Origin: Segetibacter koreensis DSM 18137
GTDB taxonomy: Bacteria; Bacteroidota; Bacteroidia; Chitinophagales; Chitinophagaceae
Length of the DNA stretch: 64,000 nt
Reading direction: 5' to 3'
NCBI RefSeq assembly: GCF_000374045.1
Contig: NZ_KB893381.1
Location: 96,144-160,143, forward strand
This document shows, one piece after another, positions 28,411-36,336 of the stretch. The notes under the pieces are model-generated. The model worked only from the letters and a program-made list of their open reading frames with translations, was not told the DNA's origin and made no database searches. The translations under genes were made by a program, and so were the position numbers. The number at the start of each line of letters is the position of its first letter. Positions within the stretch are counted from its first letter, which is position 1.

Positions 28411-29208
28411 TTAAACTGACTCACCTTTACCAGATACCTTATTTTCTGCAGCTTTCATTCGGTGGTGCTTGCCTTGAAGCATAAATTTTTTACTTTGTTC
28501 GATGGCATCCATTACCTGCTCGAGTATTACATCTACCGGTTGTGAATAATCTATTACCAAAGGCTCTTTTATTCTAACTGTTAATAACGAACCTTTCTTT
28601 TTAAAAGCCAGGCCTTTTTTATTGAAAGCCCTCCAAAATCCATTTATAACAACCGGAACTACAATTGGCTTATGATTTTTTATGATGTACGCTGTTCCTT
28701 TTCTCGCAGGAGCAAAAGGCTTGGTAGTACCCTGGGGGAAAGTAATGATCCAGCTCGTCTGCAGTGCCCGTTCAATTTTTCGGGTGTCAGAAGGATCAAG
28801 GCCGCGTCTTACTTCTGTGCCTTCTGACCTCCACGTTCTCTTTACAGTCAGCGCTCCGCCCAAGGTAAATAATTTACTGATCCAGCTACCTTTCATCGTT
28901 TCTTCGGCAGCTACATAATAAACATTTGTAAAAGGATTTAATAAATAAATGGGAAAACCTAATCGATTTCGCCTGCGCCATTTTACAGCACAAAAAATAT
29001 GCAGAAAAGTAATAACATCTGCAAAATATGTTTGGTGATTACTTACAAATAGAACATTGCTTTTTGGAAGATTTTCTATATTTTCAGTGCCTTCAATTTT
29101 GAGTTTATTCACCATAGCAAGCATGGGGTACGAGATGACGCCCACAATGAAATACACTATAGCACGTATTATTTTAACATGTTTTAATTTTTCCACCAGT
29201 TGGCTCAT
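28411..29208 (-). CDS. 1-acyl-sn-glycerol-3-phosphate acyltransferase family protein
   Basis: 265 residues of the PlsC family. A membrane segment near residues 12-33 (IIRAIVYFIVGVISYPMLAM) precedes the catalytic motif NHQTYFAD (H-x4-D) and the phosphate-binding motif FPQGTTKPFAPARKGTAYII. It acylates lysophosphatidic acid or a similar acceptor at the inner membrane. Length is normal. An ornithine-lipid or other acceptor is possible. Confidence 0.9.
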   Translation of the reverse strand: MSQLVEKLKHVKIIRAIVYFIVGVISYPMLAMVNKLKIEGTENIENLPKSNVLFVSNHQTYFADVITFLHIFCAVKWRRRNRLGFPIYLLNPFTNVYYVAAEETMKGSWISKLFTLGGALTVKRTWRSEGTEVRRGLDPSDTRKIERALQTSWIITFPQGTTKPFAPARKGTAYIIKNHKPIVVPVVINGFWRAFNKKGLAFKKKGSLLTVRIKEPLVIDYSQPVDVILEQVMDAIEQSKKFMLQGKHHRMKAAENKVSGKGESV

Positions 29209-29341
29209 ATAGTTGATTTAGGCTCCAGCAATCAATTGATGCAAAATAACGAATGTAAACGCAATGTTAAGAACTCAACGACTAAAATTTATTTTATGTA
29301 ATTGCACAGGTTATTTAATCATTATTTAAATAAATAAAGTT

Positions 29342-30064
29342 ATGAAAAGAATTATTACAGGCTTCGTTGTTTTTTTTAGCCTATACGGCTTGCATGCCCT
29401 AAGCCAGGAAACAATTAAACAGAAAACCATAAATGCATCAGGAATTGCCGAAATGGAAGTGGTTCCAGACGAAATTTACGTGCAGGTGCAGCTTAGAGAA
29501 TATGATAAAAAAGGAGGCTCTAAAATAGACATAGAGTCAATAAAAAATAATTTTTTGAAAGCAGCCACAAGTATAGGACTGGGTGAAAATGACATCAGTG
29601 TGCAAGGTTACCAGGGTTGGGATGGAAATTTTTGGTGGTATAAAAAAAATAAGAAGAAAAACCCGGATATGAAAGCTAGCATAACCTACCAGGTAAAGCT
29701 ATCGAGTACCAAAAAAATGGATGAACTTGTACAGAAGTTAGATGATGAGGCCACCGAAAATTTCTTCATTTCGAAAGTAAGCCACAGCAAACTACAGGAG
29801 TTTAAAAAGCAACTGAAGATACAGGCGGTTAAATCAGCAAAAGAGAAAGCGATTTATCTTGCTGATGCAATAAATGAAAAAGCTGGTGAAGCCCTTACTA
29901 TAAACGAGCCTAATGAAATAAATCCTTTTCCTCAGCCCTTATATAACAATAGAATGATGGAGGCAAAAGTGGCAATGAATGGCGGAGACGAGCAAACTCC
30001 AAACATTGATTTTAAAAAAATGAAACTTCAATATGAAGTAAATGTTGTTTTTGCACTTAAGTAA
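29342..30064 (+). CDS. SIMPL-domain exported protein
   Basis: 240 residues with a signal peptide (MKRIITGFVVFFSLYGLHAL, cut near SQE). The SIMPL (DUF541) domain starts at TINASGIAEMEVVPDEIYVQ and includes LGENDISVQGY and KSAKEKAIYLADAI. Relatives such as E. coli YggE are periplasmic and linked to oxidative-stress tolerance, but the biochemistry is unknown. One tract is lysine-rich (WYKKNKKKNPDMKAS). Confidence 0.88.
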   Translation: MKRIITGFVVFFSLYGLHALSQETIKQKTINASGIAEMEVVPDEIYVQVQLREYDKKGGSKIDIESIKNNFLKAATSIGLGENDISVQGYQGWDGNFWWYKKNKKKNPDMKASITYQVKLSSTKKMDELVQKLDDEATENFFISKVSHSKLQEFKKQLKIQAVKSAKEKAIYLADAINEKAGEALTINEPNEINPFPQPLYNNRMMEAKVAMNGGDEQTPNIDFKKMKLQYEVNVVFALK

Positions 30065-30140
30065 ATATTAGTTTTTTCAATACTTATCAAATAAAACAGT
30101 TTTTTAATTTTTACAATTCAAGAAATGACACGGTGAAAGT

Positions 30141-30148
30141 TATCTTTG
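30141..30148 (+). promoter_or_regulatory. -7 promoter box TATCTTTG upstream of HAD phosphatase
   Basis: Exact TAnnTTTG match 21 bases before the ATG at 30170. No convincing TTTG at the -33 position. Confidence 0.5.
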
Positions 30149-30169
30149 CGCCCCCAATAAATATAATAG

Positions 30170-30826
30170 ATGGATCTAAATACGGTAATTTTTGATATGG
30201 ATGGTTTGCTTATAGACAGCGAACCATTGTGGAGCGAAGCTGCAACGGAAGTATTTGCATATTATGGAAAAAAAATGACTCCTGCTGATTTTGCATCAAC
30301 GACGGGGTTACGTACAAGCGAGTTTGTCTCTTGGTGGCTACGGGATTATAAGTTTGATAATACAGAGCTGGAGAAGGCGGCAGAAAAAATAGTTGAGCTG
30401 CTCATTAAAAAAATTCGGCTACAGGGAAAAGTAATGCCGGGTGTTGAGTATATTCTTGATTTTTTTCATCAAAGAGGCTATAAAGTCGGGTTAGCTACTT
30501 CTTCTCCTATGCGGGTTGCTGACACTGTAATCAACCTTTTAAAAATAGAAAAATATATACAGGTAAAAACATCTGCAGAAAAAATGGCGTATGGGAAACC
30601 GCATCCGCAAGTTTATCTCGACTGTGCTGCCGCTTTACAATCTTCTCCTCTTGAATGTATTTGTTTTGAAGATTCAGTTAATGGGATGATTGCCGTAAAA
30701 GCAGCAAGAATGAAATGCGTTGTTGTGCCAACATATAGCCAGCAAAAAGACGAAAAATGGAGCATTGCTGATTTGAAAATTTCGTCATTAAAGAACTTCA
30801 GTTCACTGCATGTAAACCTTTTATAG
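30170..30826 (+). CDS. HAD-family sugar phosphatase (HxpB/YniC-like)
   Basis: 218 residues of the beta-phosphoglucomutase-like HAD group. Motif I is VIFDMDGLLIDSEPLW (nucleophile Asp9, Asp11), motif II is GLATSSPMRV, motif III covers MAYGKPHPQVYLD, and motif IV is CFEDSVNGMIAVKAA. The helical cap lies at about 20-85. Closest in wording to hexitol phosphatase HxpB, a small-sugar-phosphate phosphatase, but HAD substrates are hard to predict. Cytoplasmic and monocistronic. Confidence 0.9.
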   Translation: MDLNTVIFDMDGLLIDSEPLWSEAATEVFAYYGKKMTPADFASTTGLRTSEFVSWWLRDYKFDNTELEKAAEKIVELLIKKIRLQGKVMPGVEYILDFFHQRGYKVGLATSSPMRVADTVINLLKIEKYIQVKTSAEKMAYGKPHPQVYLDCAAALQSSPLECICFEDSVNGMIAVKAARMKCVVVPTYSQQKDEKWSIADLKISSLKNFSSLHVNLL

Positions 30827-31018
30827 GCTTTAAAAAAGAGTTTTGTTAAACGCGCTTTTTATTACTTACACAAGTCCAGCTATTGTTTTGAGAATTCCAA
30901 TTTGTTACTTAAAAATGTTGATATCCATTACATTCTATTAGAAAAACAAAGTTGTTGTGCAATAGAAATAGAACGATTTAATGGAAATGCTTACAAGGCA
31001 ATAATACTTTTTAGCTTA

Positions 31019-31255
31019 TTAAAAAACGCTGCTACTGCTGCTCGAACCGGACTGGTTGCCGGAAGTGCCTGACTGACTACCACACGAGTGATTGTTTTGT
31101 CCTTGTGTTGATGTTGTTGTTTGTGTAGCCGGAGAAGAGGCAGTTTTAGCTGCTGCCGTAGTGTTGGCATTTGGTGTTTTTACATCTTTGCCGCAACTTG
31201 TTATTATAGTAAAACAAAAAATACCTGCGAAACCGTGTAAAATTATCTTTTTCAT
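31019..31255 (-). CDS. Small Ser/Thr-rich lipoprotein
   Basis: 78 residues. The N-terminus (MKKIILHGFAGIFCFTIITS) ends in a lipobox with Cys21 (ITSC-GKD). The mature part is low-complexity: Thr/Ala-rich, then Ser/Gly-rich (GNQSGSSSSSSVF). No domain; probably an unstructured tethered peptide at the envelope. It borders the decaying 31.4-32.3 kb patch but looks intact. Confidence 0.6.
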   Translation of the reverse strand: MKKIILHGFAGIFCFTIITSCGKDVKTPNANTTAAAKTASSPATQTTTSTQGQNNHSCGSQSGTSGNQSGSSSSSSVF

Positions 31256-31363
31256 GGTTCTGATTTTGATTCAAAGTTTACTAATAATTTTTAATATATC
31301 CATGTTTTAAATGAAAATTATTTTATATTCAAAATCAAAAGAATAATGTGTTCGTTAACTGCA

Positions 31364-31854
31364 TTACTTACTTTTCTTTATTACACTAAATTCACCATTA
31401 GCTTCTATATACACTTCATCTATATCATCAAGTGAAGTTGTATTTCCCTCCTTTCGAACTCCTTCCATGAGATCGCTTTTAGATAGCAGGCATGTTTTTA
31501 GGTTTGCCTCGTTAATGGTACCATTTCTATAAAGACATGTGTGTTGCCCTTTTACCATAACACCAAATGAAGGGTGATGGATAGAAACCATGAGATCAAA
31601 CGTGTCATTAGTACCATTGTAAGACATGAAAGCACAACGGCAACAAATGGCGCTTCTCCTGTTACAGCGCGGCTTAGTACTGCGCCAAGCATAATAGTAA
31701 TAACATTATCGAATGCAGAGGTTTTACCAAAGGTTTTTATACCTGCGATTCTTATTAATAGAAGGGCTATAATAAACATGACAACTGAACGGCAACTCAT
31801 TTGCAGAGAATTAATGTCTTTACCCTGACCAAATATTTCTGTAATGATATCCAT
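31364..31854 (-). pseudogene. Frameshifted DUF421 membrane protein
   Basis: Two overlapping frames on the minus strand together make one DUF421 (YetF-like) protein. The first, from MDIITEIFGQGKDINSL (31854), has the membrane helices and the domain's KTFGKTSAFDNVITIMLGAV. It reaches RLISWFLS and then runs to a stop after 8 wrong residues. The second frame resumes with IHHPSFGVMVKGQHTCLYRN and continues through INEANLKTCLLSKSDLMEG to the natural end at 31364. A single missing base near 31580-31590 explains the break. Both parts are well conserved, so the lesion is recent, or a sequencing error. The intact protein would be an inner-membrane protein of unknown function. Confidence 0.82.
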
Positions 31855-32008
31855 GTATCTTATTTTAAAAAAAGTCGTATTGGTGTTGGTATTGGCCCAC
31901 ATTCTTAAAACACAAAACCTTTCCGAGAGAGTTATTCAAAATTTATACCTTGTAAAACAACTCCTTTTATTTTGGGGTTAGAATTTTAGGGAATATTTCA
32001 TACACGTC

Positions 32009-32130
32009 AATCGGTATAATATTATCGCCTTTGGCAAGAAGCCAGGCAAGTGAAAGCTGGGCGGGCGGGCGGCCTTTTTTTGTTGCAACCTCTGCAAAAG
32101 CTGTGCAAGATTTTGATTGTTTTCCTGGTA
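32009..32130 (-). pseudogene. Aldo/keto reductase fragment (C-terminal third)
   Basis: Minus-strand remnant. YQENNQNLAQ in one frame (32130-32101) joins AFAEVATKKGRPPAQLSLAW and LLAKGDNIIPI in the next frame (32101-32009), which together match the late part of aldo/keto reductases (Q-x-x-N, then E-x-A-x-K-x-G-x-x-P-A-Q-L, then A-W-x-L-x-x-G-D-x-I-I-P-I). A one-base shift separates the pieces and no PGTKR follows. The catalytic Asp-Tyr-Lys-His part is absent. Confidence 0.75.
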
Positions 32131-32194
32131 TTCCTGCTGGCAGGTATAAAATACCACTTTGCACATTCATTCCCGCAACTAAAAAACGAAATAA

Positions 32195-32311
32195 ACTAAG
32201 GACAATGCGGGCAGTATAAACATAAAACTGTCGGAACAAGACATAAAAGACATAGAAGATGTGATAGCAAAATATCCAAATGCCGGCAATCGCTTTAATG
32301 AGGAAAGCTGA
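32195..32311 (+). pseudogene. Aldo/keto reductase C-terminal end, opposite orientation
   Basis: Plus strand, open from 32195 to a TGA at 32311: DNAGSINIKLSEQDIKDIED followed by VIAKYPNAGNRFNEES. This is the C-terminal end of an aldo/keto reductase, the section that would directly follow the IIPI end of the minus-strand fragment 65 bases away. The two pieces therefore belong to one former gene, now split and inverted relative to each other. Confidence 0.68.
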
Positions 32312-32377
32312 AAATTGGCCGATAAAAGTTAATAGTTAACCTTTTACCTAAATTCATTTTATGAATACTACACCTTT

Positions 32378-33256
32378 TTACAGGCCGAAGGTTAACTTAA
32401 TTCCTTCGTCAAAACTTACAGGATTGTATCCCAGTTCCCTTTTGGCTTTTTCAATTAACAGTCCTGATTTTTTGGCACGTTTTACAGGTTCAGGAAATGT
32501 TTCAGCGGTTACCTTCTCAACAAGTGAAGCATCTAACTGCAAAGCTTCGGCTGTTTTTACCGCCATTTCGTAAGGGGACACTACATCTTTTCCAGCAAAG
32601 TGATAAATTCCTTCTGCCTGTTTTGTAATTATTTTTTCGATTCCGCCGCAGATGTCCTTAGCATAAGTAGGAGTTCGTAATTGGTCAGTTACTACCTTAA
32701 TTACCTTTTTCTGTTCAAGACTACTTTTAATCCACTGTAAAAATCCTGGTCTCATGCCTTCCCAAACCTGTCCATAAATAAATACCGGTCGCACAATTGT
32801 TGCTCTGATCGCACTTTCGGTTACCAGTTGTTCAGCAAGCAATTTGCTTTCACCGTAAAAATTTAGCGGATTAGTTACTTCGTCTTCTGCATGGGGGCCG
32901 TTTTCTCCAAATACAAAATCTGTAGAAATGTAAATAAAATGATCTGCATCGTTTTCAAGTAAAAATCTTGTTGCTTTCACATTAACCTGCCGGCAAAGCT
33001 GCCTGTTGCTATTGCATTCATCCGGCTTACTTAAGGCCGCATTGTGAATGATTACATCAGGCTTGTAATTACTTAACATAGTTCTCACCGCGTTCCTGTT
33101 GGTAAGTTCGGCGGCTGTGTATGTAATTTTATTTTCACGCCCAATTCTGCTTTCGCCTCTTCCTGTTGCAATAACTTCGCACCCTGCACGCTGCAGCGAC
33201 AAGGTAAGGTGCTGCCCTAAAAATCCATTGGCTCCTGTAAGCAAAATTTTTTTCAT
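32378..33256 (-). CDS. RmlD-like NAD(P)-dependent sugar-nucleotide reductase
   Basis: 292 residues of the extended short-chain dehydrogenase/RmlD group. NAD loop ILLTGANGFLGQHL at residues 4-17, YISTDFVFGENGPHAEDEV, then the catalytic YGESKLLAEQ (Y-x3-K). Relatives reduce dTDP-4-keto-rhamnose or act as SAM-synthetase-like regulators; no other rhamnose genes are nearby, so the substrate is open. It starts opposite the SDR gene with a 216-base divergent gap. Confidence 0.87.
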   Translation of the reverse strand: MKKILLTGANGFLGQHLTLSLQRAGCEVIATGRGESRIGRENKITYTAAELTNRNAVRTMLSNYKPDVIIHNAALSKPDECNSNRQLCRQVNVKATRFLLENDADHFIYISTDFVFGENGPHAEDEVTNPLNFYGESKLLAEQLVTESAIRATIVRPVFIYGQVWEGMRPGFLQWIKSSLEQKKVIKVVTDQLRTPTYAKDICGGIEKIITKQAEGIYHFAGKDVVSPYEMAVKTAEALQLDASLVEKVTAETFPEPVKRAKKSGLLIEKAKRELGYNPVSFDEGIKLTFGL

Positions 33257-33472
33257 AACGTAAATAATGATTCAGACCTTTAATTTTTTAAGTGCTTAAC
33301 TTCAAAAGAAAAACAGCAATGTATAATTGTCTTTAAACCGGTTGATAGATTTATTTCAATTCGAACAAATATAACTTTAGAAAAGTTAGACAGGAGTAAT
33401 GCTGACAAAAATTGCCACTTAAATTCTATCTATTTGAGCTCAGGTATTAATCACATTTAAAAACCAATTACT

Positions 33473-34267
33473 ATGGATTTACAATTAAAAGGGAAAACAG
33501 TATTTATAAGCGGTTCAACCCAGGGAATTGGATTTGCAACTGCAAAAAAGTTATTGCAGGAAGAAGCAACGGTCGTTATAAACGGACGTAGCCAGCAAAG
33601 AGTAGACAAAGCAGTAGACGAATTAAAGCAGCAAGTGCCAGGAGCAAATGTTATTGGTATTGCAGCAGATTTTTCAAAAGTGGAGGAGGTGCAAAATATT
33701 GTAAAACAACTTCCTTCAGTTGATATTCTTATAAACAATGTTTCCATTTTTGAACCCCGATCTTTTGTTGAGATCAGCGATGAAGAATGGTTAAGATTTT
33801 ACGAAATAAACGTTTTGAGCGGCATACGGCTATCCCGTCATTATTTCCCTAAAATGATACAAAACAACTGGGGAAGAATTATTTTTATCTCCAGCGAATC
33901 CGCTATTAATATACCTGAAGAAATGATCCATTATGGTATGACCAAAACTGCGCAACTTGCAGTGGCTCGAGGACTGGCTGAGCTAACCAAAGGAACAAAT
34001 GTGACAGTAAACTCTGTGTTGCCTGGACCAACAAAAAGTGAAGGCGTGGCAGATTTTATTGATAACCTGGCAAAACACCAAAACAAAACCAGCAAAGAAA
34101 TGGAAATAGATTTTTTTAAAACTGCCCGTCCAACTTCAATTATCCAACGGTTTGCCAGTCCGGAAGAAATTGCCAATATGATTGTTTACATAAGCAGCCC
34201 ATTATCATCAGCAACAAACGGATCTGCGATAAGAGTGGATGGAGGGGTGCTAAAAACAATTATATAA
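33473..34267 (+). CDS. Short-chain dehydrogenase/reductase
   Basis: 264 residues, classical SDR. Cofactor loop FISGSTQGIGFATAKKL (G14-x3-G-x-G20), NNVSIFEPRSF, catalytic Ser in FISSESAI and Tyr/Lys in HYGMTKTAQLAVARG, then NSVLPGPTKSEG and a C-terminal GSAIRVDGGVL. Reduces or oxidises a small carbonyl or alcohol with NAD(P)H; it resembles 3-oxoacyl-ACP reductase-type enzymes but the substrate is unknown. The next gene, 100 bases on, is an OsmC protein, so a stress-linked pair is possible. Confidence 0.93.
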   Translation: MDLQLKGKTVFISGSTQGIGFATAKKLLQEEATVVINGRSQQRVDKAVDELKQQVPGANVIGIAADFSKVEEVQNIVKQLPSVDILINNVSIFEPRSFVEISDEEWLRFYEINVLSGIRLSRHYFPKMIQNNWGRIIFISSESAINIPEEMIHYGMTKTAQLAVARGLAELTKGTNVTVNSVLPGPTKSEGVADFIDNLAKHQNKTSKEMEIDFFKTARPTSIIQRFASPEEIANMIVYISSPLSSATNGSAIRVDGGVLKTII

Positions 34268-34367
34268 AAGGTTATTGAAGAGAGGGAACTTGAAATATAG
34301 AATTTGACCATTTATGCAGTAGCCTATCGTCTTGCATTTAATTCTAACAAAAAAAAGTTTATAAAGA

Positions 34368-34781
34368 GTGTCAGTAAAAATCATAGCCTCGGCATTAGCA
34401 GAAAATAATGGCGATATATATAAAACTGAATTGAAAATAAATCAGCATTTGCTTATAGCTGATGAGTTGCAGGAGGTTGGAGGAAAAGATGAAGGACCCG
34501 CACCCGGGGATTATTTGTGTATGGCATTAGCTTCATGCAAAGCGATTACTTTAAGAATGTATGCCCAAAGAAAAAACCTGAAAGCAGATGTTATAAAAGT
34601 TAAAGCAAATCTTGTGAAAGGTGCTGATATAGAATCAGGTAACAATACTTTTTTTTGTGAAGTTGAAATACAAGGAGACATTACTGATGAACAGAAAAAA
34701 AGGATGTTAGAAATTGCTAAGGCTTGCCCAATAGACAGGTTGTTAAGGAAACCGAGTGATATTGTATCGGTATTGATTTAG
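34368..34781 (+). CDS. OsmC family peroxidase-like protein
   Basis: 137 residues starting at a GTG. The two family cysteines are in LCMALASCKAITLRMYAQRK (peroxidatic) and AKACPIDRLL (resolving). OsmC-type proteins reduce organic hydroperoxides as homodimers in the cytoplasm. The short type here is like the YhfA/OsmC group, with EEGPAPGDYL-like EGPAPGDYLCMA before the first Cys. Ends at a terminator. A second OsmC protein is at 39162. Confidence 0.9.
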   Translation: MSVKIIASALAENNGDIYKTELKINQHLLIADELQEVGGKDEGPAPGDYLCMALASCKAITLRMYAQRKNLKADVIKVKANLVKGADIESGNNTFFCEVEIQGDITDEQKKRMLEIAKACPIDRLLRKPSDIVSVLI

Positions 34782-34827
34782 TTTCAAATAAATAATCAAA
34801 GTAATTGATAACGTAATAGTCTAAAAT

Positions 34828-34857
34828 AAAAAACCCCTGTAGACACAGGAGTTTTTT
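34828..34857 (+). terminator. Intrinsic terminator after osmC-like gene
   Basis: CCTGT (34836-34840), loop AGAC, ACAGG (34845-34849), extended outwards by A-T pairs with one mismatch and followed by six T. 46 bases after the OsmC stop. Confidence 0.8.
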
Positions 34858-34991
34858 AAAAAAAATGAAAAATTATCTCATTAAACAAAAACTAAAGCAG
34901 ACAACTATTTAACGAAGAAAAAAGAACTTTATTGTAAGGTTGTAAAAAAAAATTGATTTTCCATCATAAAAGCGAAGACTGTGTTTACAAC

Positions 34992-35486
34992 TCACCTCTT
35001 ACCCAATTCGATCACCTCACAGTCTTTTATATTTGCACCATCTATCGAAAACCGAACGAGTGTTCTTACTTTATGCCAACCTTGCTTACCTGCGGCACCA
35101 GGATTGATATGAAGGCATTTAAATTTTTCATCATACATAATTTTTAAAATATGTGAATGCCCGGAAATAAAAATCTGTGGTTGAAAAGCAGTTATCTCCG
35201 TTCGGGCAAGTGATGTGTATTTGCCGGGATAGCCGCCGATATGTATTATCAGTACTTTCACTTCTTCACACGTAAATCTTAGCACTTCAGGAAATCTGCT
35301 TCTTATATCGTTTCCATCTATATTTCCGTATACCCCTCTTAATGGTTTAAATTTTTCTAGTTGCTCGGCAACCGCCCAGGAACCAAAATCACCCCCGTGC
35401 CAAATTTCATCGCATTTGTCAAAATGCTTAAAAACTGCCTCGTCAAGGTAATCATGAGTATCTGATATTAATCCGATTCGTTTCAA
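34992..35486 (-). CDS. YfcE-like metallophosphoesterase
   Basis: 164 residues. Metal-binding motifs in order: LISDTHDYLDEA (Asp9, His11), WHGGDFGS, YGNIDGND, LIIHIGGYPG and FISGHSHILK, then LHINPGAAG. These small manganese-dependent enzymes hydrolyse phosphodiesters. Length is normal for the family. Cytoplasmic and monocistronic. The physiological substrate is unknown. Confidence 0.93.
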   Translation of the reverse strand: MKRIGLISDTHDYLDEAVFKHFDKCDEIWHGGDFGSWAVAEQLEKFKPLRGVYGNIDGNDIRSRFPEVLRFTCEEVKVLIIHIGGYPGKYTSLARTEITAFQPQIFISGHSHILKIMYDEKFKCLHINPGAAGKQGWHKVRTLVRFSIDGANIKDCEVIELGKR

Positions 35487-35781
35487 GCTATAATTTTATT
35501 AAAATTATTAATTTACCTTTTTGCAATTTCAGTAATTTACACTTGTTACCTGCAAATAAATGATAGATATACAAGGATTGGTAAAATACATAATAAAAGC
35601 TGAATAAAGAGTTGCGGTAAAAGTGAGTGACACAACTATGGTAAATAGTTGTTTAAATGTTGGTTACCCTCAATGATATTATTACAATAAAATATTCGAT
35701 TAAAAAAGAATAATACATGGTATAATAATTATTGCAATAATTAAAAAAATAATGAAATTTATCATTTTAAAACCATAACGT

Positions 35782-36183
35782 ATGCTGAAATTCAATGAAC
35801 TAAAGGTGGGAGACTTTATAATGGCAGAATTTGAAGGACAAATAAAAGAGGGGGAAATAACAGATGTAGATACCCTTGATAAAAAGGTTTGCGTTTTAAC
35901 CGCAGACGGCCAGGAATTCTGGTATGAACCAAAACATTTGAAGCCTCTTATATTGGATGAAGCACAACTATTTAAACTTGGATTTCAAAAGCACGCAAAC
36001 AGTGATGGTTCAGCAAAATATTCAAAAGGAGCGTTTAGAGTTCTTATACATAAGCCAGATGATTTTTCAAATTTTGAAATGTGGTACCGGGAAGATAAAC
36101 GGCATATAAAGCAACCAATATATTTACACGATTTTCAAAACAAATATCTTGAGATGACTAAGATTCATCTGACTAAAGATTAG
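35782..36183 (+). CDS. Conserved hypothetical protein, SH3-like
   Basis: 133 residues. N-terminal barrel-like part (LKVGDFIMAEFEGQIKEGEI), a spacer with LILDEAQLFKLGFQKHA and a C-terminal helix PIYLHDFQNKYLEMTKI. This is the same architecture as the 1291-1668 protein, so they are likely paralogues. Soluble, no signal peptide; no known function. Preceded by an AT-rich 295-base region and followed by a terminator. Confidence 0.75.
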   Translation: MLKFNELKVGDFIMAEFEGQIKEGEITDVDTLDKKVCVLTADGQEFWYEPKHLKPLILDEAQLFKLGFQKHANSDGSAKYSKGAFRVLIHKPDDFSNFEMWYREDKRHIKQPIYLHDFQNKYLEMTKIHLTKD

Positions 36184-36208
36184 TTTTAAAAATAAGACTT
36201 TTTAATAT

Positions 36209-36240
36209 AGCCCGTTTCTGCAAGCGGGCTTCTTTCATTT
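36209..36240 (+). terminator. Intrinsic terminator
   Basis: AGCCCG (36209-36214) pairs with CGGGCT (36225-36230), 10-base loop, followed by TCTTTCATTTTT. It ends the 133-residue hypothetical gene. Confidence 0.75.
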
Positions 36241-36336
36241 TTACACGCAGATAAAGAATGAATAAAAATTAATTAAAATAATTGATAATTCAACTCTTTT
36301 TGTTTTTACTATTGCAACTATCAAAACCAAGATTGA

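Noticed and set aside
31903-32239. One continuous 90-residue minus-strand ORF through the aldo/keto region
   Set aside because: Only its middle is homologous; the flanking residues are out-of-frame remnants, so it was split into fragments.
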